Virus record (IMG/VR): IMGVR_UViG_3300044855_000188
Coordinates: 1 to 45,073 of that record
Strand: one strand, 5' to 3'
DNA from: a virus
DNA: 45,073 nucleotides
Numbering within the stretch: position 1 is the first letter of the stretch; the number at the start of each line of letters is the position of its first letter. The translations under genes and the position numbers were made by a program. Positions 36,920 through 43,850 of the stretch are shown here, piece by piece. The notes under the pieces were generated by a model that was not told the origin of the DNA, searched no databases, and was given only the letters and a program-made list of their open reading frames with translations.

Positions 36920-38956
36920 TTAATATCGCGTTCTGTTTTTCTTTTCCATCGCCAATTCCACCATCTTAACCAGTTCGCCCTCGTATTGCCGGAATATTGC
37001 CAGCAGGTCTGTTTTCGATTGTTCTGTCACACCGCCCGTCCACGTAATGTTCGGCTGGAAATTAATCGTAACACCGCCGCCGGATGCAGCGGGCGCAAGT
37101 GACGGCCCGACCGGATTCAGCACGTCGGCGGCAGCGCGGGCGACCGTACCCATCGCCATTGTAAGCGGACGCGGTACGATTGCCTGCGCGATTGTTTCCA
37201 CGATTCGCACCTTGTGCAGGTCGCGGAACGGCCCCACCTTCGCGGGCGAAAACGGCAGGTAGTCGCGCATTTTCGTCACCACGTCCCGGATCGCTTCAAC
37301 CGGCTTCATAGCCAGCGACTTGATACCGTTCCACAGTGACTTAATTATGTTCACCCCGGCGTTGTAGAACATTTTTCCGATCTCCATTATTTTCCCCCAG
37401 TGCTTGATAATCAGCCCGTACGGGTGATAGTTCAGAAAAAAGTTTTTCAACCATTCCCAGAATTTCCAAAATATTTTTTTCACGTTCTCCCACAACTTCG
37501 CCAGCCACGGCCCGATCTTGTCCCAGTTCTTATAGATTATGAATGCCGCCACGGCGATACCGGTTATGATTGCGATAACCGGGTTAGCCAGAACAGCAAG
37601 TCGTAATATATTGAACGCCTTAACTACGAACCCCAGCCCCTTCGTCAGCGGCCCCATAACCATAGAACCGAACTCTATCGCTTTCGCAACGCCGCCGACA
37701 ATGTACATAACGCCGGACGTTGCCAGGCTGAATGCCGCGAACGCCGCAATAGCCATGCCAATACCGCCCGCAAGTTTTTGATTCCGGTCAATCCACGCGC
37801 CGAACTTAATAATAATCGGCGTAAGCGCCTGCATAACCTTGTTAAGGTGCGGTAACAACGCCGAACCAAACGCAATGGATACGCTCTGCACGTTGTTGCG
37901 GAATATCTGCATTTGAGCGTTGGCCGTCTGTTGTCGCAGGGCAAATTCGCGCTGCATAGAACCGCCTAATTTCGGGTCGTTCAATAGTCCGAGTTGCCGA
38001 CGGTATTCGCCGATGCCAGACGACAACCGCGCGACGTCATCGCCGTATTCCTTGCCGAATAATTGGGTAGTAACCCCGATGCGCTGCTCCTGCGGCAGCG
38101 CGTTCAATTTGTCGAGTACCCCCAAAATAGTATTTTGCGGGTCAATAGACATATTTTTCTGCAATTCGGACGCGGATATACCCAGCGCGCGAAGCCCGGT
38201 TTGGAAACGCTTCGGCTGCTGCTCCGCTATTGCAAGTTCGCGGATCAGCGCGTTGGATGCCGTCGCAGATACCTCCGCCGACGAACCCAGCGTCAGGAAC
38301 GTGGACGCCAGCGCTGCGACGTTATTAGCGCCCAGGCCCACCTGTTGCGCCGTACCGCCGACGCGCCGCATAACGTCTATAATATCCGTACCCTTCGCGA
38401 TTGCGTTGTCGTCCAGGTAATTAATCGCATCGCCTAATTTCCCGATCTGCGGTATCGGAATATTATACACCGTCGCTAACTTTCCCATCTGTTCGCCGAT
38501 CTCCCCCGGTGCGGCGTCGAATGCCGTCGCCATTTTCGAGACTTCACGCGTGTACGCTATCAGTTGGTCACGCGGTATTCCCATGCGACCGCCCGCCGCA
38601 ACAAGTTCCTGAAGTTGGTCTATTGGTATTGGTATTTCGCGCGCAAGGTTTCGGATTTCCGCGCCGAATGAAGCGAGCGCTTTCGGGTCGGATAACCCCT
38701 CCACGACCTTGCGTATATTCGCCATACCCGTCTCGAACTCGGCGGCCTTCTTGATCGGAACAGCCAGCGCGGCCCCGGCAGCAATGCCCATTGCGCCCAT
38801 ATCCCGCCCCATCGCGAACGACTGCTTCGATATTCGCTGCGCACGCGTTTCCACGTGCTGAAGTTTCGCCACAACGTTCGCGGTAGCCGTATTAACCACG
38901 CGGGTCATACGGTCAACGGCGGAAAGTATTACGGCAACTTCAAGTACCCTTTGCAT
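36920..38956 (-). CDS. Tape measure protein (TP901 type), 678 aa
   Basis: The N-terminal half has the TP901 pattern: DMGAMGIAAGAALAVPIKKAAEFETGMANIRKVVEGL, 'LQELVAAGGRMGIPRDQLIAYTREVSKMATAFDAAPGEI'. Hydrophobic segments lie near residues 395-420 and 450-480 (LAVLANPVIAIITGIAVAAFI), and the C-terminus contains PFSPAKVGPF. Its length sets the tail length and its end may be injected. The E/E' chaperone genes lie directly upstream, as in P2. Confidence 0.95.
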   Translation of the reverse strand: MQRVLEVAVILSAVDRMTRVVNTATANVVAKLQHVETRAQRISKQSFAMGRDMGAMGIAAGAALAVPIKKAAEFETGMANIRKVVEGLSDPKALASFGAEIRNLAREIPIPIDQLQELVAAGGRMGIPRDQLIAYTREVSKMATAFDAAPGEIGEQMGKLATVYNIPIPQIGKLGDAINYLDDNAIAKGTDIIDVMRRVGGTAQQVGLGANNVAALASTFLTLGSSAEVSATASNALIRELAIAEQQPKRFQTGLRALGISASELQKNMSIDPQNTILGVLDKLNALPQEQRIGVTTQLFGKEYGDDVARLSSGIGEYRRQLGLLNDPKLGGSMQREFALRQQTANAQMQIFRNNVQSVSIAFGSALLPHLNKVMQALTPIIIKFGAWIDRNQKLAGGIGMAIAAFAAFSLATSGVMYIVGGVAKAIEFGSMVMGPLTKGLGFVVKAFNILRLAVLANPVIAIITGIAVAAFIIYKNWDKIGPWLAKLWENVKKIFWKFWEWLKNFFLNYHPYGLIIKHWGKIMEIGKMFYNAGVNIIKSLWNGIKSLAMKPVEAIRDVVTKMRDYLPFSPAKVGPFRDLHKVRIVETIAQAIVPRPLTMAMGTVARAAADVLNPVGPSLAPAASGGGVTINFQPNITWTGGVTEQSKTDLLAIFRQYEGELVKMVELAMEKKNRTRY

Positions 38957-38976
38957 TGGTGCGGGTGTGTGTGGTA

Positions 38977-39102
38977 TTATTCTGTTCTATTGATTTCGCG
39001 GTGCAATTTTTCGGCTTCGACAGCCCAAAAAAACAACTCATCGCTCGGCATTTCCATTATATCGCTGTACGACCAGCCGGAAAAATGCGCGAGAAACATC
39101 AT
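38977..39102 (-). CDS. Tail assembly chaperone E' extension, 41 codons, made by -1 frameshift
   Basis: This frame reads MMFLAHFSGWSYSDIMEMPS then DELFFWAVEAEKLHREINRTE, which is the GpE' C-terminal extension ('FLAHF.GWSY.DIM.MP.DE..FW...A.KLHREINR'). It lies in the -1 frame relative to the E-like gene, and its ATG overlaps that gene's TGA (ATGA). Slippage at AAATTTT (39120-39126) would join them as E...NF-FVSPKQ-MMFLAHF. The seven-T run in it keeps the frame open, so no indel needs to be assumed. Confidence 0.88.
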   Translation of the reverse strand: MMFLAHFSGWSYSDIMEMPSDELFFWAVEAEKLHREINRTE

Positions 39103-39350
39103 TTGCTTTGGGCTGACGAAAAATTTTGCTCCGAAAATTTCGCCAGCAACTCAAAGTAGTCACCGGCCGGCATTTCGTCGAAGTCCTCAGGAACCAGGCG
39201 CGCACCGTTCACCGTTACAAGTTGCGCCATCATGCAGTTCAGATACATGGAATTGTCGCCCTCACTCATTTTCTGCGCCTGTCGAACGTGCCGACCTTTC
39301 CCCGGCTCGATCGTTGCCGTCGCCCCGGACGGTAGTGTGATTTCTGTCAT
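39099..39350 (-). CDS. Tail assembly chaperone E-like, 83 aa
   Basis: From ATG 39350 the protein is MTEITLPSGATATIEPGKGR followed by HVRQAQKMSEGDNSMYLNCM. This pattern ('LPSG......P..G.....A......') belongs to the Mu gp41/P2 gpE tail assembly chaperones. It coats the tape measure during tube assembly. It ends in the 0 frame at 39099 or continues in the -1 frame into the E' part. The leader is CA-rich (AACACACACACT). Confidence 0.85.
   Translation of the reverse strand: MTEITLPSGATATIEPGKGRHVRQAQKMSEGDNSMYLNCMMAQLVTVNGARLVPEDFDEMPAGDYFELLAKFSEQNFSSAQSK
39120..39126 (-). promoter_or_regulatory. Programmed -1 frameshift site A-AAT-TTT
   Basis: The mRNA reads caa-aat-ttt-tcg; the heptamer A-AAT-TTT fits X-XXY-YYZ with both tRNAs able to re-pair in the -1 frame. 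Frameshifting yields the fused E-E' protein, as in P2 and lambda (G/GT). Confidence 0.8.
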
Positions 39351-39384
39351 AGTGTGTGTGTTGGTATGTGTAATATCCGTAGTT

Positions 39385-39415
39385 AAGCCCGGCACGTTAT
39401 GCACGCGCCGGGCTT
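39385..39415. terminator. Stem-loop between tail tube and E genes
   Basis: AAGCCCGGC (39385-39393) pairs with GCCGGGCTT (39407-39415), a perfect 9-bp stem with a 13-nt loop. On the minus strand it is followed by AACTACGG, with no U tract; on the plus strand by TTTTCGGC and a T run. It probably limits readthrough from the highly expressed tube gene or blocks antisense transcription. Confidence 0.55.
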
Positions 39416-39452
39416 TTCGGCTTTTTTTCCTCGTCGCCGCCCCGGCCTCCAA

Positions 39453-39971
39453 TTAGATTCCGAGGTTGTTGCGGTATTGCGCGAGAATGTCCTCGCCCGC
39501 CACCTTGTAGATATTGGCCAGCACGTCAATTTCCGTGATTTCTTCGCCATTGATTTCCAGACGGCAGTAATACACGGAAAGGTTGCTTTCCAGTTCGACG
39601 TTGTCGTGCTGCTTGAAATTGCCCATAGGGAACCCCTTGTATTGGCATGTCAGGAAACACACGACCGGCTGCTGCTCAATTCGGCCTTCGGCGGTGTACA
39701 CCTCCAGGCTGGATCGTACCTGCAACTTCACAGACGTTACCGGGTTGGCGGCCTTTTTCATCGCGTCAGGGTAGAACGAGTTCCACTTAATTTTCGCCTC
39801 CATCTTGTCGATCCCGGCGAAAAATTCAGTCAGCCCGATCATACCGAGCGCCTTGTGCTCGACCATCTTGTGCGTGATACTCGGCAGGGTAACCTCTTCC
39901 GCCCGCCCGATCATGTTTGCGCCGTCAACGTACACGTTAGCGTTGGTAAGGCGGTTAACTTGAATACTCAT
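39453..39971 (-). CDS. Tail tube protein (P2 FII-like), 172 aa
   Basis: The protein fits P2 FII: MSIQVNRLTNANVYVDGANM, IGRAEEVTLPSITHKMVEHKALGMIGLTEFFAGIDKMEAKIKW and 'NVELESNLSVYYCRLEINGEEITEIDVLANIYKVAGEDILAQYRNNLG'. It polymerises as the inner tube. Length equals the family norm (172 in P2). It follows the sheath gene by 13 nt. Confidence 0.95.
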   Translation of the reverse strand: MSIQVNRLTNANVYVDGANMIGRAEEVTLPSITHKMVEHKALGMIGLTEFFAGIDKMEAKIKWNSFYPDAMKKAANPVTSVKLQVRSSLEVYTAEGRIEQQPVVCFLTCQYKGFPMGNFKQHDNVELESNLSVYYCRLEINGEEITEIDVLANIYKVAGEDILAQYRNNLGI

Positions 39972-39984
39972 TTTTTTCTGTTAA

Positions 39985-41409
39985 TTATGCGAGTGAGCGG
40001 AAAAGGTTAATATCAATGAAGCTCTCGAACGTGATCCGTTCGGCGGGCGTCGGCGGCAGGAACTCGATATCGAACGTGACGTGTCCCAGTGCCAGTTCGG
40101 TTGCCGGGTTCTTGTCCTTGTTGTAGATACATTTCCCGTCAATCAGCGCGCCCCGCTGAATCAGCGTACGGATGAACGCGTTCACGGATTCGCGGATCGC
40201 GTCAATGGTAGCCTGATTCAGCGGCTTATCAATGAACGGCAGCATCGCGTATTCTACGGATTCGTGCAGGATATCAGCCGTCCGGCGAACCGGGATGAAG
40301 TTATCCGGCGCTGTGTTGGTAGGCCACGATGCGGAGCGGTTGCCCCAGACGCGCAGGCCGGTGCCAAACGAGTTGAACTGCGTCACGATGCCGACTTCGT
40401 TCAGCGCGTTGGCCTCCGTGGATGCGTCGTTAATTGCAGCCGTGATCGTACGCTCCGGCCCGACTACGCCCTGAATTTCGTGATTCGACGGGCTAATATG
40501 GTAACCCTCATTCAGGTCGGTTGCGGCGATAACACCAGCGAGGTACCCGGAATACGGGCGAACCTGCACGGCGTCAGTAGCGGCGTCGTACACCTTCACG
40601 TTAGGGTATGCCAATACGGCGCGCTTGCTGCTGGTTTTCCAGCCTGCCAGCGTACCCGACGGCCCGCGGCCTGTGAGTGCCGTTGCCACCGTCGTGTTGT
40701 TCGGCGTGTCAATAATTGCGACCGCCTTCAGCGCTTCGGCCTGGGCAATCATTTCAGCAGCAACGGCTCCGGTGGATTCCTGCGAGTAGTTCGGCGCAAT
40801 AAGCACCTTCGGGGTGTATCCGAACGTCGAGTAAGCCAGCGCAAGGGACTTGAACCCGGTGCGAACGCCGGAACCGTTCACGCTGCCGATAATTACTGAC
40901 GGCGTGATCGCGGATGCGTTCAGGTGCGAATAGGCGAACTTAATTGCGCTACTCTCGGCAATGGAGGTGAAGTTCAGTACCGTCAGGTTTCCGAAGTCGT
41001 CAATCGAGTAGTCCGTGCCAGCGACGTAGGTCGTTGTGCCTGCGTTGTTCGTCACGACCACCGTGTTTGTTGGGGCATTCGTGGTTTTCGCCTTGCCGTT
41101 CGTAATTGTTTTCGTTTCGTTTGTTACGGCGGTCGTCATGGTCGCCGGATCGAAAACGTTCACTACCAGAACCGTTCCCGCACCCTGTGCATAGATTGCG
41201 GACAGGGCCTGCGGAATTGAAAACCCCGGCAGTTCGCTGCCGAACTTCGTCGCGGCTTCCTGCGCATTCAGCACCAGGGTAAGCGAATTGGGCGTGCCTT
41301 TCGGAGCGATGCCGACCAGACCGATAACGGCCGATTTCACGACTTGCACCGGGCGCGCGCCTTTTTGGATTTCAATGGTTTCTACCCCATGAAGATATGA
41401 TGCGGGCAT
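39985..41409 (-). CDS. Tail sheath protein (P2 FI-like), 474 aa
   Basis: The contractile sheath: MPASYLHGVETIEIQKGARPVQVVKSAVIGLVGIAPKG at the N-terminus, 'LIAPNYSQESTGAVAAEMIAQAEALKAVAIIDTP' in the middle, and 'RRTADILHESVEYAMLPFIDKPLNQATIDAIRESVNAFIRTLIQRGAL' in the conserved C-terminal core. It is longer than P2 FI (396), with an extra domain near residues 90-170. Its product is among the most abundant virion proteins. Confidence 0.96.
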   Translation of the reverse strand: MPASYLHGVETIEIQKGARPVQVVKSAVIGLVGIAPKGTPNSLTLVLNAQEAATKFGSELPGFSIPQALSAIYAQGAGTVLVVNVFDPATMTTAVTNETKTITNGKAKTTNAPTNTVVVTNNAGTTTYVAGTDYSIDDFGNLTVLNFTSIAESSAIKFAYSHLNASAITPSVIIGSVNGSGVRTGFKSLALAYSTFGYTPKVLIAPNYSQESTGAVAAEMIAQAEALKAVAIIDTPNNTTVATALTGRGPSGTLAGWKTSSKRAVLAYPNVKVYDAATDAVQVRPYSGYLAGVIAATDLNEGYHISPSNHEIQGVVGPERTITAAINDASTEANALNEVGIVTQFNSFGTGLRVWGNRSASWPTNTAPDNFIPVRRTADILHESVEYAMLPFIDKPLNQATIDAIRESVNAFIRTLIQRGALIDGKCIYNKDKNPATELALGHVTFDIEFLPPTPAERITFESFIDINLFRSLA

Positions 41410-41442
41410 GTATATTTGTTTTGATTGTTACAAGTTTGGGGG

Positions 41443-41646
41443 TTATTTCCCCGGAATTTCCGGCGCGGCGTCCTTAGCGGAAATGAACCCGACGGCAGCC
41501 AGGATTTCTACCCACGCCGCCTGCACGCACTCGAATAGCCCGCCGCCGTTCACGATGCACACGGCAGCGTCACCGATTGCGCCGCCGATCAGCAGCACGC
41601 CGATTGCGGTAGTAAGCCAGTTTTTTTTGATAATTTCAGTTAACAT
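41443..41646 (-). CDS. Small membrane protein, 67 aa (holin-like)
   Basis: Two hydrophobic segments are visible (residues ~10-34, WLTTAIGVLLIGGAIGDAAVCIV, and ~44-55, WVEILAAVGFI) and a polar C-terminus (AKDAAPEIPGK). Size and span number fit a class II holin, but the gene stands at the head of the sheath/tube operon. It lies downstream of a TAACTTCG box (41689-41696 region), so it may be transcribed with the tail genes. Confidence 0.55.
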   Translation of the reverse strand: MLTEIIKKNWLTTAIGVLLIGGAIGDAAVCIVNGGGLFECVQAAWVEILAAVGFISAKDAAPEIPGK

Positions 41647-41688
41647 ATTATTGTTTTTTCGTTAGCGTTGGTTTGTGTGTTTCGCGCT

Positions 41689-41696
41689 GCGAAGTT
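41689..41696 (-). promoter_or_regulatory. Weak -7 box TAACTTCG before the tail operon
   Basis: The minus strand reads ...ACCG-TAACTTCG-CAGCGCG..., one mismatch from TAnnTTTG, 42 nt before ATG 41646. It is a plausible start of the tail transcript. The leader contains AAACACACAAACC. Coordinates are accurate to a few bases. Confidence 0.45.
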
Positions 41697-41769
41697 ACGG
41701 TATTTTTTTCAATTTCCCGGCAAAACTTAATTAGGGCGGATTCGCCGCAATTAGCCGGGTCTGGCACGA

Positions 41770-41976
41770 TTAGCCCGGTTTCGCCTCCTCATCTTCAATG
41801 CGCGTCCGGTCAATCGCCTTACCCCATTGTGGCGCGCTGACGCCGTCGAACACCAGCACCATGCGTGCGTGCGGGTGATCTCCGCGCAGGTTTTCCGCAA
41901 TAATGCATAGCGCTTCTATTGCTTCGCCCGCCCGGCGCGGCCCGATAATGTCTGCAAGTTCGGATGTTACGTCCAT
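41770..41976 (-). CDS. Small soluble protein, 68 aa
   Basis: The frame starts MDVTSELADIIGPRRAGEAI and ends TRIEDEEAKPG. It is acidic and Ile-rich, with ARMVLVFDGVSAPQWGKAID in the middle. Its ATG overlaps the TAA of the 40-aa gene by one base (TAATG). No family recognised. Confidence 0.55.
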   Translation of the reverse strand: MDVTSELADIIGPRRAGEAIEALCIIAENLRGDHPHARMVLVFDGVSAPQWGKAIDRTRIEDEEAKPG

Positions 41977-42098
41977 TATACGTCTGCGTCCATGCCGGAC
42001 GCTGCTTTCATCGTGACGGCTGCCAGCGCGACGGTGGGCAGTATTACTGCACAGAACACCGCCGCCCAAAATGCCCGGATAATTTTTTTCATGTTCAT
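41976..42098 (-). CDS. Membrane microprotein, 40 aa
   Basis: The 40 residues (MNMKKIIRAFWAAVFCAVIL then PTVALAAVTMKAASGMDADV) have a basic start and one hydrophobic helix ending in ALAA, so this is a membrane anchor or a signal peptide. It starts 1 nt after the glycine-rich fibre gene ends. Confidence 0.5.
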   Translation of the reverse strand: MNMKKIIRAFWAAVFCAVILPTVALAAVTMKAASGMDADV

Positions 42099-42099
42099 A

Positions 42100-43218
42100 T
42101 TACAAAAAGATTATACGCACGTAACCATTGCCGCCGTTGCCGCCCGCGCCGGAGTTGTTTCCGTTCACACTCGCACCACCACCACCGCCACCGCCGCCGC
42201 GTACGCCGTTACCGCCAAGTCCTCCAGCGCCGGTTAGGCTGGACGCTCCACCGCCGCCGCCGCCGCCGCCAGTTGTTTGCCCCTGTAACGGCGAATACCC
42301 CCCGGACGCGTTTGGGTTTGCGACCGTGCCCCGGTTCACGACCAAGATTTGCCCGTGAACCACCGACTGCCCGCTGCTACCGTCCGATGCGGCGTTGCCG
42401 GATGTAATACCGCCACCAGCGCCGCCACCCGACGGGCCTCTCGACGAAGCAGCGCCTGCGTCCTGCCCCGCTCCGCCGCTTGTTGACGCCGAATTGCCGG
42501 CGCTGCCTTGAAAGTCGCCAGACGTACCAGCAGCACCGCCAGGGCCACTTGATGTGGTACCCCCTATTCCCGCTCCGCCTCGGAGCGCAAAACACAATAT
42601 CGCGTTCGTGTTCGACGTAACCTGCGAAGACGTGCCAGGGCTACCGTTCGCGCCGTCTGTACTGTCCACTGTACGGGCTGTACCACCGCTCCCTCCAGCG
42701 CCGACCGTAACTTTTAGCGGCCCGTCAATATCGCCCGCGCGTACCGTGATGGTAGAAAAAGTACCGGAACCGCCACCGCCTCCGCCACAGCGAACCGTCC
42801 CCGCAGCGCCCCGGCGCCCGGAACCGCCGCCAGCGCCAGCGCCGATGCAAATAATATCTATGAGCGTTGCGCCGGTCGGGATTGTAAGCAGTTCGTTGGT
42901 AACGGGGTTGCTATATTCGTATACCACCGGCGTGAACGCAGCGGCAGGCGCAGCGACCGGGATCCATGCCGTACCGTTCCATTGCAATATCTGCCCGTTC
43001 GTTGGCTCCGTCGCAGATACCGAGCGCCCGCGAATGCCGACTACTTCGGCACCGGTCAGCGGCCCGTCAATATCGCCCGCCGTGTCCTTAGATTGAACGT
43101 AGGCAGCCAGTTGGTCAGCCGTGTACTTGAACGTCTGCGCGCCCAGTGAACCGGGTAACTGCGTGTCCGCAACTACCTGTTGGCCGGGTTCAAGTTCGGA
43201 AATTTTTTTGTTCGCCAT
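42100..43218 (-). CDS. Glycine-rich tail fibre, 372 aa
   Basis: Residues 1-110 form a typical fibre N-terminus (MANKKISELEPG, DIDGPLTGAEVVGIRGRSVS and QILQWNGTAWIPV). From ~residue 128 the protein is dominated by polyglycine stretches (GAGAGGGSGRRGAAGTVRCGG, many GGGG blocks) with a few hydrophobic turns, ending NGYVRIIF. Polyglycine-II bundles of this kind occur in the adhesin tips of T4-like gp38 and other fibres and mediate receptor binding. Its start overlaps the 210-aa gene by one base (TAATG), so the whole cassette is co-translated. Confidence 0.85.
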   Translation of the reverse strand: MANKKISELEPGQQVVADTQLPGSLGAQTFKYTADQLAAYVQSKDTAGDIDGPLTGAEVVGIRGRSVSATEPTNGQILQWNGTAWIPVAAPAAAFTPVVYEYSNPVTNELLTIPTGATLIDIICIGAGAGGGSGRRGAAGTVRCGGGGGGSGTFSTITVRAGDIDGPLKVTVGAGGSGGTARTVDSTDGANGSPGTSSQVTSNTNAILCFALRGGAGIGGTTSSGPGGAAGTSGDFQGSAGNSASTSGGAGQDAGAASSRGPSGGGAGGGITSGNAASDGSSGQSVVHGQILVVNRGTVANPNASGGYSPLQGQTTGGGGGGGGASSLTGAGGLGGNGVRGGGGGGGGASVNGNNSGAGGNGGNGYVRIIFL

Positions 43219-43850
43219 TATTTTCGCAGATTATATTTAAGATCAAGAGAAATCCAGCGCCCTTCAGTTTCTTTGAACAGATCAACAATCACGGCGTCTG
43301 TCGCCAGCGTTTCCGTACCCTGATAGCGCCGCAAGCGTATCCAATTACGGCTAACGATATCCAGCGTAAAGTTCTGCGTTCCCTGCCTAAATACCAAGCG
43401 CCCGGCGGCGTTTCGCCGGATTGATGCGGTGATGGGAGAGCCGCCGTCAACGCGCATAGTAGCCGGGATACTTTGTAATGAATCCGGCAAAAATTCCTGG
43501 CCAACGGCGTTCTGTACCACGCTAAAATAATCCTGTCCAACAAGCCCGTTGAGCGCCGCGTTGGCCGCCACCACCTGTTGCCGCACCCGGTTAAGCCGTG
43601 CCACCTGTATAGCCTTGTTTGCGGCGTCGGTTGTGGCTGTGAATACCGGCCCGATAATGGCGTTTACCACGCCTGCTGTGTCCGCGCCAAGCGGCGTTTC
43701 TTCGGTCACGATCCGCCCGGATTGAAACGTTGTTTTCGTGACGGTGTAAAAGATGCCGCCCCGGTTTTCATAGGTGACGGCGGTTGTGTCCGGTTGATCT
43801 TGCGCCAACAAGGCAGCCGGGAAAAGGAGAAGGAAAAGGATGTGTTTCAT
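43218..43850 (-). CDS. Secreted fibre-cassette protein, 210 aa, copy B
   Basis: It has the same layout as the left copy: a signal peptide (residues 1-16) followed by a Thr/Val-rich domain. Nine residues differ, clustered beyond residue 80: V to I, T to A, T to S, I to L, S to P, I to M, I to V, I to N and F to K, reading from copy A to copy B. The N-terminal ~80 residues are identical. It starts 15 nt after the truncated fibre-like gene ends and couples to the glycine-rich fibre, so here the cassette appears complete. Function unknown. Confidence 0.75.
   Translation of the reverse strand: MKHILFLLLFPAALLAQDQPDTTAVTYENRGGIFYTVTKTTFQSGRIVTEETPLGADTAGVVNAIIGPVFTATTDAANKAIQVARLNRVRQQVVAANAALNGLVGQDYFSVVQNAVGQEFLPDSLQSIPATMRVDGGSPITASIRRNAAGRLVFRQGTQNFTLDIVSRNWIRLRRYQGTETLATDAVIVDLFKETEGRWISLDLKYNLRK

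Noticed and set aside
39020-39030. Frameshift error in the E' frame at a homopolymer run
   Set aside because: On recounting, the run is seven T, and the frame reads DELFFWAVEAEKLHREINRTE without interruption; no indel is needed.
41700-41770. Terminator between the 68-aa and 67-aa genes
   Set aside because: Only a 4-bp GGCG/CGCC stem and a partial CCGG-CTAAT repeat are present with no convincing U tract; the region otherwise holds the weak TAACTTCG promoter.
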